Of a stretch of DNA of 64,000 bases, positions 1 to 9,697 are shown in pieces. This DNA is from Bacteroides sp. 224 (lineage in GTDB: Bacteria > Bacteroidota > Bacteroidia > Bacteroidales > Bacteroidaceae): positions 191,429-255,428 of the forward strand of contig NZ_QVMK01000002.1 of the NCBI RefSeq assembly GCF_010500995.1, in the 5' to 3' direction. The translations under genes were made by a program, and so were the position numbers. The notes below the pieces were generated by a model. That model did no database searches. It was not told the DNA's origin and saw only the letters and a list, made by a program, of their open reading frames with translations. Position 1 is the stretch's first letter; each line of letters begins with the position of its first letter.

Positions 1-685
1 AATCTTTTTCATCCTCCTCCCATTTAAGAGGTAAGAGTTTAGCTGCTTTATCCAAATCTCCACAAATAAAGTCAATACACTCTTTAGTAGAAGAACGTGG
101 CACTACTAAGTCCAATCCTTCGCCATTTCCTACTAAAGCTGCTTGTACATGATCTATAATAGGCACTCCACCGTACCATTTTACCATTAAATAATAGCGC
201 CATGCACGAAGGAAATGAGCTTGCCCAAGAAGGCCGTTATATTGCCATTCTTCCAAATTGTCTTTCCCGTACTTCTGCAAATTTTCTATAAATTCATTTA
301 TTTCGCGAACCTGACCATAAGGACTAATTTCTTTATTTTCTACGTAAAAATGGTCTTCGGTATCCGAATAAGTTAATGATTTGCTGCTATCCTCCCATTT
401 AGATACTCCACCGTACTCTTCAGTAGTTTTAGCCCAATCATCTTCTGTACCTGTACTGATCATATTTGCATATCTTCCATTCCCTTCCTTTTGTCCGGGA
501 AGCACCATATAGTAAAGATTATCAATACGCCCAACTGCTGTTATGTAATTAGAGTAAACGCTTACCTCATTATCTTTACCATATAGTTTCTTTTCTTCCA
601 GAAAATCATCACTACATCCGATATTACATGCCGCTGTTGCACTCATCAGGGCAAGCATGCCCCATTTGATTATATTTTTTCTCAT
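1..685 (-). CDS. SusD/RagB-like starch-binding outer membrane lipoprotein, 3' part outside window
   Basis: The start codon is at 685 and the frame stays open to the window edge, giving about 228 residues of a family that is usually 500-650. The N-terminus is a lipoprotein signal ending in a lipobox with Cys at residue 24, followed by SDDFLEEK, the typical SusD mature start. Later residues (LLGQAHFLRAWRYYLMVKWYGGVP) match the conserved TPR helix region of SusD proteins. SusD is the cell-surface lid of the SusC channel and binds oligosaccharide. It starts 16 bp after the stop of the SusC gene, so the two are co-transcribed and form one complex. The ligand cannot be told from this fragment. Confidence 0.93.
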   Translation of the reverse strand, partial: MRKNIIKWGMLALMSATAACNIGCSDDFLEEKKLYGKDNEVSVYSNYITAVGRIDNLYYMVLPGQKEGNGRYANMISTGTEDDWAKTTEEYGGVSKWEDSSKSLTYSDTEDHFYVENKEISPYGQVREINEFIENLQKYGKDNLEEWQYNGLLGQAHFLRAWRYYLMVKWYGGVPIIDHVQAALVGNGEGLDLVVPRSSTKECIDFICGDLDKAAKLLPLKWEEDEKD

Positions 686-701
686 AATTCTTTTTCTTTA
701 A

Positions 702-3700
702 TTAGAATGATAGATTTACCCCTAACGTAATTTTGCGCAAGTTTGGATAATTTCCATAAGTACCTCCCCAACTGCTCCAAGCATCTTCAAAATGAGGACT
801 TACAAAATTAACCACGTTCTGGCAAGTCAAATTTAATCGACAGCTTTCTACGCCTGCAACTCTCAGCCATTTTTTAGGTACTGTATATGCCAACGACAAA
901 TTGCGTATTGAAATAGTAGTACCATCCACTACCCAAAATGTAGAGGCATGGTTATTTATACCATCATATTGTAGATTCGGATATTTAGCATTTCTATTTT
1001 GTGCAGCTACAACATTACCTTTAGAATCTATTACATCTTCATATACATACATATCTTTCCAGAAATCGGGTATATTGGTGTATTCTAATTTAGTAGCACT
1101 TTTACGAATACCAGTTCCTGCCATTACTTTTCCACCCCAGCTTGCACCTAATTGCGCCTGAATACTGAAACTTTTAAAGCTTCCACCAAAGTTAAATGTC
1201 ATTCCGTACGGATTATCTGAGCGATGAGAAATTTTAATTTTATCTTCGTCATCTTTCAAGCTAACTATGCCATCAGGGGTTGAATCATACTGTTTCTTTA
1301 CCGGATCCCATTTACCTCCATTATCTTTATAAATCAACATACCCGGACGAACAGCCTCTTTTCCCATTCCCATGTAAGAAGTAATATTATATTTAGCAAA
1401 ATATTCTTCAATTTGCTGATAATCACGGAACATACCAATACATTCATACCCCCAAAGTCCACGATCCTGACGTTTATTTGGTATAGGATCATTTACTCCT
1501 ATTACCTCTTTTACCGCCATTAGTTTTACTTTATCGTCACTGTAACCAGTATTCAATTTCACCCAATAGGTAAAATCTTTGCCAATTTTATCTTTCCAAC
1601 CTATACTTAATTCAACACCATATACATCTTTTTCTACAAAGTTTTCCGGTGTTGGTTGAAGCCCCACTGTCATTGGAAAGTATTTAGTACCTTGATGAGA
1701 ACCAAAAATTTCACGTCCCATGTCATAATATCCATCCACATTTACAGAAAGACGACTATTCAGAAAGCGCATATCAAGACCAAAGTTTGTTTTATAGGTT
1801 TTATCCCAATGTGCATCCGGATTGGCGCCACCTTGTTCAATTGTTATACCCGAACTAAGATTATTCCCCATTGAATTTACACCAAATACAGCCCCATTTT
1901 CATTTACGGATCGGTTATAACGAGTTAACCACACAAATGGGTTAATATTATCACGTCCCAACATACCAAATGATCCTCTGATTTTCAAGAAATCAATTCC
2001 CAATTTTTCTTTATTAAACCAGCTTTCTTCAGAAATAATCCAGCCTGCAGATACCGAAGGGAATACTCCCCAATAATTTTTCGGAGCAAATTTGGTAGAT
2101 GCATCCGAACGAATTAAGAATTCCAATAGGTATTTATCTGCATAAGAATAGTTTAAACGACCTATATAAGACAAACGACCAGATTCTGAACGTCCCCACG
2201 CAACTTCTTGTTTTCCTGTACCCGAATTAGATTGTCCATCTGTATAAGAAAGCGGACTTAAAACCAAACCATCCAGATATTCTGATTCACTCTCACCACG
2301 CTCAATAGAAAATAATCCGCTAACATCATGCAATCCAAACTGACGGGCATAAGTTGCAATAAAGTTCAACTGATAATTATCACCTCGGGTCATTTTCCGT
2401 GTAAGGTTATTACCATTATCCAAAACATATTCAGCAAAATTAGTGATAGAATAATCTAACTCTTCACCACTTGCAGTAAGTCCGGAGTAAAGATGTCCAC
2501 CACTACCACCACGTTGCATCATACGATACACTGGTATTGAGGTTGCAACTTCATTATACTTAGTATTATCTACATTTTTCGAGTAAGCAGCTTTCAGTTT
2601 TAATCCTTTTAGTGGCTTAATCCATCCCATATCAACTTCAACAGACCCATTTAATGAGAACCCATTATTGTCATTTTTAGCATAATCAGGTGAATTTTGA
2701 ATTGCATGAAAATTAAAGGAATAATCCTTAGCAATATCTTTGTTATCCTGATCCATTCCTTGATGTATTATAGGAAATCCATCAATTGTTTCCGGAACAA
2801 AACGTAAATGTTGCAATAGCAAGTTATAATCACCCGAATCTGAATTACCATATTTATTTTTCGGTTTTTTAGTTTCTCCATAATGTCCGGATACCTGCAA
2901 AGAAGTCTTAATCCATTTATTCAAATTTACATTTACACCCGCACGATAGTTCCAACGTTCATAATCAAGTTTCCCTAAATTTCCATCTTGTGTATTATAA
3001 GAAACACCAGCAAAATAAGTTGCTTTTTCTGTACCTCCATTAATATTAATGCTATGACGTTGCGTTAAAGCCGAACTCCATTCATTATCTAATAGATCAT
3101 AATTCAGGCTTTTCATTGTTTCCAACTCATCTGCCTGGAAGATAGATTTTGCTAATATTTCCTCATTATCACCATTAGGAGTTCCTTTATACCCATTCCA
3201 AGTACGACCATAGTCGTAAGCACTCATCATTTTAGGTTTAAACAAAGCATCAGTAAAACCAAACTGTCCGGAATAAGATATTTGCGGAACACTCACTTTG
3301 CCTCTCTTAGTCTTTACCAAAATAACACCATAAGCACCTTGTGCACCATAAATAGCAGCAGAAGCATCTTTCAATACAGAAATACTTTCTACTTCGCTGG
3401 GGTCCAATGCATTAAAAGCTTCTTCAGTAGAGAAAAAATCATCTATTATGTAAAGAGGAGTATCATCTTGTGTAGAGAACTTTGCATTCACAGCTCCATT
3501 GTTTTTAGCAAGTTCAGAACTCTGACGAATGGTTAAGTGAGCAGCCGAACCTGGCTTATTTCCAGAGGAGCTTACATGTAAGCCACTAATCATACCAGCC
3601 AAAGCATCTCCCAGATTAGTTACTGCCAGGTCTTGAATATCTTTCATATCCAACACTTCAATAGAACCGGTAACATTTTTACCTTTCTGCGATCCGTAAC

Positions 3701-4055
3701 CTACCACTACTACTTCATCCAGTTTTAAGTTGTCTTCCATTAAAATGATACGAGATGCTTTCCCCATATCAGAAACTATTTGAGTAATATATCCGATAAA
3801 ACTTACTTTTAGTTTTCCTTTTTCGGGAACTTTAAGAGAGTATTTTCCATCAAAATCAGTGATGGTACCTGTAGAGGTCCCCTCTACCATAACACTTGCT
3901 CCGATGATGGCTTCTCCACTTTCGTCAACTACTGTTCCTGATATTGTTTGTATATTCTGAGCTGTTGCAGGTAATGCAATTAAAACAACTAGAATCATAC
4001 ATACATACAGTTTAAATATATTTTTATGTTTCATTTTCTTAGTATTAAAATTCAT
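702..4055 (-). CDS. SusC/RagA-family TonB-dependent outer membrane receptor
   Basis: About 1117 residues, normal for SusC. After the signal peptide (ending near PATAQ) comes a carboxypeptidase-regulatory-like domain (SGTVVDESGEAIIGASVMVEG), then the SusC hallmark DEVVVVGYG, a plug domain and a long beta-barrel ending in aromatic F (VNLSF). It imports oligosaccharides across the outer membrane with TonB energy. The frame is open further upstream to 4088, which would overlap the preceding gene; the start at 4055 is preferred because AAGGAAG lies just before it and it leaves 20 bp after the upstream stop. Start at 4034 (MKHKN) is also possible. It lies between a DUF4957-type lipoprotein and susD in one operon. 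Confidence 0.95.
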   Translation of the reverse strand: MNFNTKKMKHKNIFKLYVCMILVVLIALPATAQNIQTISGTVVDESGEAIIGASVMVEGTSTGTITDFDGKYSLKVPEKGKLKVSFIGYITQIVSDMGKASRIILMEDNLKLDEVVVVGYGSQKGKNVTGSIEVLDMKDIQDLAVTNLGDALAGMISGLHVSSSGNKPGSAAHLTIRQSSELAKNNGAVNAKFSTQDDTPLYIIDDFFSTEEAFNALDPSEVESISVLKDASAAIYGAQGAYGVILVKTKRGKVSVPQISYSGQFGFTDALFKPKMMSAYDYGRTWNGYKGTPNGDNEEILAKSIFQADELETMKSLNYDLLDNEWSSALTQRHSININGGTEKATYFAGVSYNTQDGNLGKLDYERWNYRAGVNVNLNKWIKTSLQVSGHYGETKKPKNKYGNSDSGDYNLLLQHLRFVPETIDGFPIIHQGMDQDNKDIAKDYSFNFHAIQNSPDYAKNDNNGFSLNGSVEVDMGWIKPLKGLKLKAAYSKNVDNTKYNEVATSIPVYRMMQRGGSGGHLYSGLTASGEELDYSITNFAEYVLDNGNNLTRKMTRGDNYQLNFIATYARQFGLHDVSGLFSIERGESESEYLDGLVLSPLSYTDGQSNSGTGKQEVAWGRSESGRLSYIGRLNYSYADKYLLEFLIRSDASTKFAPKNYWGVFPSVSAGWIISEESWFNKEKLGIDFLKIRGSFGMLGRDNINPFVWLTRYNRSVNENGAVFGVNSMGNNLSSGITIEQGGANPDAHWDKTYKTNFGLDMRFLNSRLSVNVDGYYDMGREIFGSHQGTKYFPMTVGLQPTPENFVEKDVYGVELSIGWKDKIGKDFTYWVKLNTGYSDDKVKLMAVKEVIGVNDPIPNKRQDRGLWGYECIGMFRDYQQIEEYFAKYNITSYMGMGKEAVRPGMLIYKDNGGKWDPVKKQYDSTPDGIVSLKDDEDKIKISHRSDNPYGMTFNFGGSFKSFSIQAQLGASWGGKVMAGTGIRKSATKLEYTNIPDFWKDMYVYEDVIDSKGNVVAAQNRNAKYPNLQYDGINNHASTFWVVDGTTISIRNLSLAYTVPKKWLRVAGVESCRLNLTCQNVVNFVSPHFEDAWSSWGGTYGNYPNLRKITLGVNLSF

Positions 4056-4075
4056 ACTTCCTTGTTTCATCTCAT

Positions 4076-5482
4076 TTACTCTAACCAACGTGGATCACCA
4101 ATCTTGTTAGAGATAAGTTCCGAAGCAGTAACCTTAAAATTATTTTGGGCAGAATTAACAAAAGCCGGATCAACGCTAAAATGCGTGCCACTCTTATCTC
4201 CTTTAGAATCTGTAGTCTCTTCTGTTGGGAAAGCTCCATCATACCAATAAGCATTTTTTTCGCAAATTAATTTAGGGTTAGTATTATCCGCTACCAAGTC
4301 TTTTACCAATCGCTTATTTCCACAGTCTACAAATATATTTTTCCTAAGTTCAACTGTATATGAAGATTGACGCATCATATTATAGTTAGCTATTTTCTGA
4401 GCTGAGGATATATTATAGAAAGTACTATTTGTGAATAAGAGTTTAGACGACGTAACCCCTGATTTTGCAATACTTCCATTCCCATACTGAACTAGACGCT
4501 GAGAAGTACTCGCCCCTTTCTTATTATTTAAAGTAGAGTTTTTAATAGTAAAATCTTTTATATAAGCAGAACCAGAAAACTGTATAAAGGAAGAAGATAA
4601 TGACATATCAAAAACACTGTTATTAATAGTCAAAACAGATACGAAATATTTTTTACTACTAGACGAATTTAATAAACGATATGTCATTCCAGAAAAATGG
4701 CATTCTTCTATTAAAACAGGTGAATTCGCAACATATTTATCATTCCCTTGTGTTGGTAACTCTGTTGCTGGATCTCCATAATTAATAAATTCTTTTGTTG
4801 TGCCAGACAAATCAAAATCTAGAAATTTTAATTTAAGTCCTGCTCCATTAGAAACAAACATAGCATTTGATGTTACTTTTATCTTTGCATGATTAAGTCT
4901 GCTTCCGCGAATAATAATACTCTTCGCTGCAAGATTCACATTCTTTGATAAAGTATATTCAGCCCCCCCTTCTAATTCAAAAGCGGCACCATCCTCAAAT
5001 GAATTTTCCGCAAAATAAGTGCCCAAATCTGTACCAGATGGGATTATTGTGGCCTCAACTAATGTACTCCATTCTCTTTTTGTCTCTTCAAGAGCCTCGC
5101 GATTGTTGTTTTTTTCATTTCCAAGTGCCTTAACAACAGCAACATACTTAGTATCTTCTAAAATCTCTCTCTTGATGGAACAACCATCCACTATTTCTTT
5201 TTCTTTTCCTACAGGTACCAAATTGTTTGGATCGTCAGCAATATAGAATGACAATTCATACCCTCCTGCGCCACGTACTACTGGCCAAGAAATTATGACT
5301 TCTGTGCCCTCTGGATTCGCTGCAAACGCTATCTCCTCTGGTGATTCAAGCTGCGCATCCCTCACATCCGATTCAAAAGTCCAATCTTCATCATATCCCT
5401 GTGCACAGGAACTAAACAGAAATAAGGCGATTGCAACTATCCAACCCCCTGTCTTTCCAAGCAAGAATAAGTTCTTCTTCAT
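4076..5482 (-). CDS. DUF4957/DUF5123-type surface lipoprotein (probable beta-helix glycan-binding protein)
   Basis: 468 residues. A signal peptide ends in a lipobox (FLFSSC, Cys near 26). Residues about 45-150 look like a fibronectin-III-like domain (PEEIAFAANPEGTEVIISWPVVRGAGGYELSF). The remainder has the repeated short beta-strand, Asn/Ser-rich pattern (NNSVFDMS, IKNSTLNN, FTNSTFYN, RKNIFVDCGN) and the ending EKNAYWYDGAFP...VDPAFVNSAQNNFKV that I associate with the DUF4957/DUF5123 family, proteins found in Bacteroides loci for pectin-type glycans. It is the first gene of its operon, ahead of susC and susD, whereas glycan-binding lipoproteins usually follow susD. It probably sits on the cell surface and holds substrate; no catalytic residues are evident. 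Assignment is by recognition of sequence style only. Confidence 0.75.
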   Translation of the reverse strand: MKKNLFLLGKTGGWIVAIALFLFSSCAQGYDEDWTFESDVRDAQLESPEEIAFAANPEGTEVIISWPVVRGAGGYELSFYIADDPNNLVPVGKEKEIVDGCSIKREILEDTKYVAVVKALGNEKNNNREALEETKREWSTLVEATIIPSGTDLGTYFAENSFEDGAAFELEGGAEYTLSKNVNLAAKSIIIRGSRLNHAKIKVTSNAMFVSNGAGLKLKFLDFDLSGTTKEFINYGDPATELPTQGNDKYVANSPVLIEECHFSGMTYRLLNSSSSKKYFVSVLTINNSVFDMSLSSSFIQFSGSAYIKDFTIKNSTLNNKKGASTSQRLVQYGNGSIAKSGVTSSKLLFTNSTFYNISSAQKIANYNMMRQSSYTVELRKNIFVDCGNKRLVKDLVADNTNPKLICEKNAYWYDGAFPTEETTDSKGDKSGTHFSVDPAFVNSAQNNFKVTASELISNKIGDPRWLE

Positions 5483-5519
5483 AGATTAAATTTTAAATTA
5501 AACAAAATATTATTTTCTC
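5472..5519 (-). repeat. Left arm of 48-bp inverted repeat overlapping a start codon
   Basis: The reverse complement of 5472-5519 matches 6183-6230 at 45 of 48 positions. The shared stretch includes ATATTTTGTTTAATTTAAAA, then the ATG and the codons for MKKN. It covers the leader and first codons of the DUF4957-type lipoprotein gene. The partner arm covers the start of a SusC gene, which is not homologous, so common gene ancestry does not explain the match. Confidence 0.9.
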
Positions 5520-5583
5520 TTTTTATATTCATTATCAAGCAATGATATTTACAACCAAACATCCCACCCTTGAAATTCAAATC

Positions 5584-5598
5584 AAACGTCCGATTGAA
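5584..5598 (-). promoter_or_regulatory. Inner 15-bp inverted element, left copy (possible operator or recombination site)
   Basis: On the minus strand this reads TTCAATCGGACGTTT, identical to 6087-6101 on the plus strand. It lies 102-116 bp upstream of the lipoprotein start codon, a position suited to an activator site. It might instead be part of a site-specific inversion system. Confidence 0.6.
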
Positions 5599-6086
5599 AT
5601 AGAAGCAATTAACTTGCATTTATCATATCTCCTTCGCGGATAATCAATTTCTAAAAAACAAACAATCCATCCTTGATTTTTATTACTTTGAAATGCGTTT
5701 TTCTCATCGTTTTCTTTTTTAAAGTTCTACATGTGTTATTCATAAATCTTATAATAGGACGGGGATCCTTTTTATCTGTAATCACTTAAATCTAAAAAAA
5801 ACAATATAAATATAAAGATTGGTTCTTTTCATGTTCGAAAGTTAGATATATTAAAGTTCTGCCGGCTAATTACAGAGAAGTAAACTTCACCAATTCATTC
5901 AATTAAGAAGAAAAAATCCCTAAAAGATAGTAATGTTAGGTTCTATGGATAAGCTTATTATTTATAGGAGATAATAAGATCATGACTCGACTTTTATTTA
6001 TTTCAGGATATGCATCAATAAGAACATAATTATTATTACAAATCTAACAAGATAAAAAGATTTACACTTTCCTCTTTCCTCATCTC

Positions 6087-6101
6087 TTCAATCGGACGTT
6101 T
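6087..6101 (+). promoter_or_regulatory. Inner 15-bp inverted element, right copy (possible operator or recombination site)
   Basis: TTCAATCGGACGTTT, an exact inverted copy of the element at 5584-5598. It lies 119-133 bp upstream of the SusC start at 6220, so both divergent operons carry the element at a similar distance and in the same orientation relative to transcription. Confidence 0.6.
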
Positions 6102-6182
6102 AAACTATATACCCATAAAACAAAACGCATAAAACGACACCCTAAAGCACGAGCCTTATACGAGTAAAAACAATTAATAAAT

Positions 6183-6230
6183 GAGAAAACCATATTTTGT
6201 TTAATTTAAAATTTGATCTATGAAGAAGAA
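6183..6230 (+). repeat. Right arm of 48-bp inverted repeat overlapping a start codon
   Basis: Partner of the inverted arm at 5472-5519 with three mismatches. It covers the leader, ATG and first three codons of the plus-strand SusC gene, and the match fades immediately after those codons. Confidence 0.9.
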
Positions 6231-9200
6231 TTATTTATTCTTTCAGACGAGGATGCAAACAACAAGGTGGACAAAACTTTGTTGCTTAGGTCTTTTTCTG
6301 ATAAGCACTTCAATGAATGCTTTTGCAGTACCTGAAAAAGAGGCTGTAGAAGTCGCCCAACAACAGACAAAGACCGTGAAAGGTTCGGTTGTTGACGAGT
6401 CCGGAGAACCGATTATCGGAGCAAATGTAAAAGCATTAGGCACCACATTGGGAACAATCACTGATTTTGACGGTAAATTCAACCTGTCTGTTCCTGCAAA
6501 TCAGAAGATTGAGGTTTCATTTATTGGCTATACTACGCAGGTAGTTGCTATTCCGGCCAGTGGTGAAATTAAAGTTACACTAAAGGAAGATTCTAAACTT
6601 TTAGATGAAGTTGTAGTGGTTGGGTATGGTACTCAACGCGTTAAAGACTTAACCGGTGCAGCCAGTATGGTTAAGATGAATGAAATTGCTGATTTACCGG
6701 GTGCTTCTATTATTGATGCTTTGGCAGGTCAAATAGTTGGGCTTTCTGTGTCGCAAAGTACTGGGCGACCGGGAGCTATGGGTTCTTTCAAGGTACGCGA
6801 ACCGGCTCCTGCCTTTGCAGATGGAGTTAGCTACGGGCCATTGATTGTAATTGATGATGTGGTTCAGGTAAACCATGATGGCGAACCGGACATGACAGCT
6901 TTCAATATGTTGGATCAATCCGAAATCGAAAGCATGACTGTATTAAAAGATGCTTCCGCAGCAGTATACGGATCGCGCTCTTCTCAGGGGGTTATTCTTA
7001 TAAAGACTAAAAGAGGTTCGGTTGGAACACCTAAGATTTCATACTCTGCTAAATTAGACTTTTCTGATGCTGTGAGTCATGCAAAAACGATGAATGCTTA
7101 CGAAACCGGGGTATTTACCAACAGAATGCTTAGGCAGTTTACAGCCGCCGGGGGTACAGACTATACTCCACATAGCTACTCGGAAGCAGAACTTAACACG
7201 ATGAAAGGCTTAGATTACAATTGGTTGGATCGGGCATGGCAATCATCTGTTTCGCACCGCCATTCGTTAAGTGTAAATGGTGGTACCGACAAAGTCACTT
7301 ATTTTGCAGGAGTTTCTTACCAAAAGCAAGGAAGCAATTTAGGTGATATTCAGGATTATGAGAAATGGACATTCCGTACAGGGGGAGAGCTTAAAGTTGC
7401 CGCAGGTTTAAAGCTGTCAGCATCTATTGCCGGATACAATGCCGAAAAAACGAGCCCCAATTATCAAGTTAAGATAGCCAAAGGACCATGGGGAAATCAA
7501 TCGAATGAGAACGACTATTTGCAGTTGCGCCACATGCCTCGCCACATACCGATGGAGGTTACAACAGACGAGGGCACATTCTTTATGTCTCCATACATTG
7601 GTCCCCACCATGTATATGATTATAAAGATGATAATTCTGTCAGCGGTTATCCATTGTGGAACTTCTTTGCTAACGAAGCTTCGAAAGCAAGAAAGATAAA
7701 CGAAGATAATGGATACAATGCTAATTTCTCATTAACATACGATGTACCTCATGTAAAAGGATTATCCTTAAAAGGTAGTTATTCTATTAGCTATGCAAAT
7801 ACATTCAGCAATGACATCGGAGACTACTATCAAGTAGCATTAGCCACCAATACAGCTACCGAAGGAAAGCATCTGGTGGGCGAACATTCCGAATGGGTAT
7901 ATCCACAATTCGGCCGGGTAACCGATGTAAATAGAGGCCCCGCTGTTATCTATAATAAGAGAACAACTAAAAGCGAGCAAATGAACTTCATGATTAATTA
8001 TAATCGTTCATTCGGTCAGCACGATGTTGCACTTACCGGAGTAGTGGAAAGGGCCGAGAATGAAGGTAAAGAGATGCAAACAACATGGAGGTCGCCACTT
8101 GATTCTTTTAACGGAACAAGTGAATTTGCCGGAACAATACAGCCCGGTTCGTCCGACACTTATGTAAGGAAGTACGAGAGTGGTGCACTGTCTTATGTTG
8201 GAAGATTGAACTACAAATACGGCAATCGTTACTTAGCCCAGTTTATTATCCGGGCAGATGCTTCAACCAAATTTGCACCCGAAAACTACTGGGGCACATT
8301 CCCTACAGGTTCTTTAGGCTGGGTACTTTCTGAGGAGAAGTTCTTCCAGAACAGCAAAGTGGCTAAATACATCGACTTCTTAAAACTACGATATAGTTTA
8401 GGTAAAACCGGTAAAGACAATGTAAAAGCATGGTCATGGCTTTATGCCTTCAATACAAACTCGGAAAGTGGAGCACAGTTTGGACAAAACGCCGGACTAC
8501 CGGGTGCAGGTGCCATGTTTAATGGAACAGCAAACAGAAAGATTAAATGGGACCAAACTATTAAGAGTAATTATGGTATCGACGTCAATGTATTGTCTAA
8601 CCGATTAGGTTTAACCGTTGATTACTTTTACGATAAAACAACCGATATGTTAATGAAAATCCCGGAAGACCCTGCTTTAGTTTATATTGGCGCTGCTCTT
8701 CCTGCCCAAAATTATGGCGCAGTTGATTCTTGGGGATGGGAGTTCACTTTATCGTGGAATGATAAGATCAATCAGAACTTATTGCCTAAAATGGGACCCG
8801 TTAAATATAACATTTCGATGAACTATGGTATATCATGGTATAAGATTAAGAAAGGTGTGAAAGCTGATTTCGACTATCCATCCATAGTTAATGACATGAG
8901 TTCGTGGACCGGATATAGATCTCCTAATAGCCAATACGGATTCAAGACTTGGAATGGCACTTCACAAGGTGATGGTATTTTACGTAATCAGGCTGACATT
9001 GATAACTACTGGGCATATCTGGAGCAAAATGCAGTATCAGCAGGCGGAGAAGCCGGTGATGCCAGATACTTTGACAAAAGCAAAAAAGATATGCACGTAG
9101 GGATGCTTGCTTACCAAGATTTAGCAGGTAGCAACATCGACTACGACAATAAAACTATTCAAGGTCCCGACGGACGAATTGCACGAAGTGAAGACTATGC

Positions 9201-9696
9201 CAAATTAGCAAGTAATCGCCGTCATAACATCAACACCCGTTTAGGTGCGCAATGGGGAGACTTCAGTTGGTCGGCACAGCTTTCTACTTCTTGGGGAGGG
9301 TACAGTACCATTTATAGCGATGTAAAACAAGATATTAGCACAAGCTCTATGATCTGGTCGCAGTTTTCTTATATGAACGATATGTACGACCCTACAGACA
9401 ATCCAAATGGTAAATACCCAAGTATGGCAGTTGATAATGCTTATGGAGAATATTCTAACTTCTGGACTGTTTCAACTTTCCGGTGCTATGTCAGAAATAT
9501 GACCTTTAGTTATGCATTGCCGAAAGAGCTAACCCGAAAGATCAATATTGATAAATTACAGATTAATCTGACCGGTAACAACTTATGGGATTTTTATAAT
9601 CCATATCCCAAAAAGTTTAGAAACATGTATGATAACGGTAATTCCGGTTATCCAACACTTAGAACATGGACATTAGGCGTTAACCTGACTTTCTAA
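6220..9696 (+). CDS. SusC/RagA-family TonB-dependent outer membrane receptor
   Basis: 1158 residues. Signal peptide ends near NAFA; then a carboxypeptidase-regulatory-like domain (KGSVVDESGEPIIGANVKALGTTLGTITDFDGKFNLSV), the motif DEVVVVGYGTQRVKDLTGA, a plug (LIVIDDVVQVN...IESMTVLKDASAAVYGSRSSQGVILIKTKRG) and a barrel ending VNLTF. It imports a glycan fragment. It resembles the minus-strand SusC only at family level in the barrel. The start codon is within the 48-bp inverted repeat. The next gene starts one base after its stop, but that susD is broken, so the complex encoded here probably lacks its lid unless a susD acts from elsewhere. Confidence 0.95.
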   Translation: MKKNYLFFQTRMQTTRWTKLCCLGLFLISTSMNAFAVPEKEAVEVAQQQTKTVKGSVVDESGEPIIGANVKALGTTLGTITDFDGKFNLSVPANQKIEVSFIGYTTQVVAIPASGEIKVTLKEDSKLLDEVVVVGYGTQRVKDLTGAASMVKMNEIADLPGASIIDALAGQIVGLSVSQSTGRPGAMGSFKVREPAPAFADGVSYGPLIVIDDVVQVNHDGEPDMTAFNMLDQSEIESMTVLKDASAAVYGSRSSQGVILIKTKRGSVGTPKISYSAKLDFSDAVSHAKTMNAYETGVFTNRMLRQFTAAGGTDYTPHSYSEAELNTMKGLDYNWLDRAWQSSVSHRHSLSVNGGTDKVTYFAGVSYQKQGSNLGDIQDYEKWTFRTGGELKVAAGLKLSASIAGYNAEKTSPNYQVKIAKGPWGNQSNENDYLQLRHMPRHIPMEVTTDEGTFFMSPYIGPHHVYDYKDDNSVSGYPLWNFFANEASKARKINEDNGYNANFSLTYDVPHVKGLSLKGSYSISYANTFSNDIGDYYQVALATNTATEGKHLVGEHSEWVYPQFGRVTDVNRGPAVIYNKRTTKSEQMNFMINYNRSFGQHDVALTGVVERAENEGKEMQTTWRSPLDSFNGTSEFAGTIQPGSSDTYVRKYESGALSYVGRLNYKYGNRYLAQFIIRADASTKFAPENYWGTFPTGSLGWVLSEEKFFQNSKVAKYIDFLKLRYSLGKTGKDNVKAWSWLYAFNTNSESGAQFGQNAGLPGAGAMFNGTANRKIKWDQTIKSNYGIDVNVLSNRLGLTVDYFYDKTTDMLMKIPEDPALVYIGAALPAQNYGAVDSWGWEFTLSWNDKINQNLLPKMGPVKYNISMNYGISWYKIKKGVKADFDYPSIVNDMSSWTGYRSPNSQYGFKTWNGTSQGDGILRNQADIDNYWAYLEQNAVSAGGEAGDARYFDKSKKDMHVGMLAYQDLAGSNIDYDNKTIQGPDGRIARSEDYAKLASNRRHNINTRLGAQWGDFSWSAQLSTSWGGYSTIYSDVKQDISTSSMIWSQFSYMNDMYDPTDNPNGKYPSMAVDNAYGEYSNFWTVSTFRCYVRNMTFSYALPKELTRKINIDKLQINLTGNNLWDFYNPYPKKFRNMYDNGNSGYPTLRTWTLGVNLTF

Positions 9697-9697
9697 C

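Larger units (their letters stand above)
5483..6219. promoter_or_regulatory. Divergent regulatory region between two SusC/D operons
   Basis: A 737-bp non-coding, AT-rich gap separating the start codons of the two divergent operons. It holds two nested inverted-repeat pairs, listed separately, that give each operon the same module: a 15-bp element about 105-130 bp before the start codon and a 48-bp leader running into the start codon. A smaller dyad (CTTATTAT, 9-nt loop, ATAATAAG) is at 5954-5978. I could not place a full TTTG/TAnnTTTG promoter with confidence on either strand. No open frame of interest is present. Confidence 0.7.
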
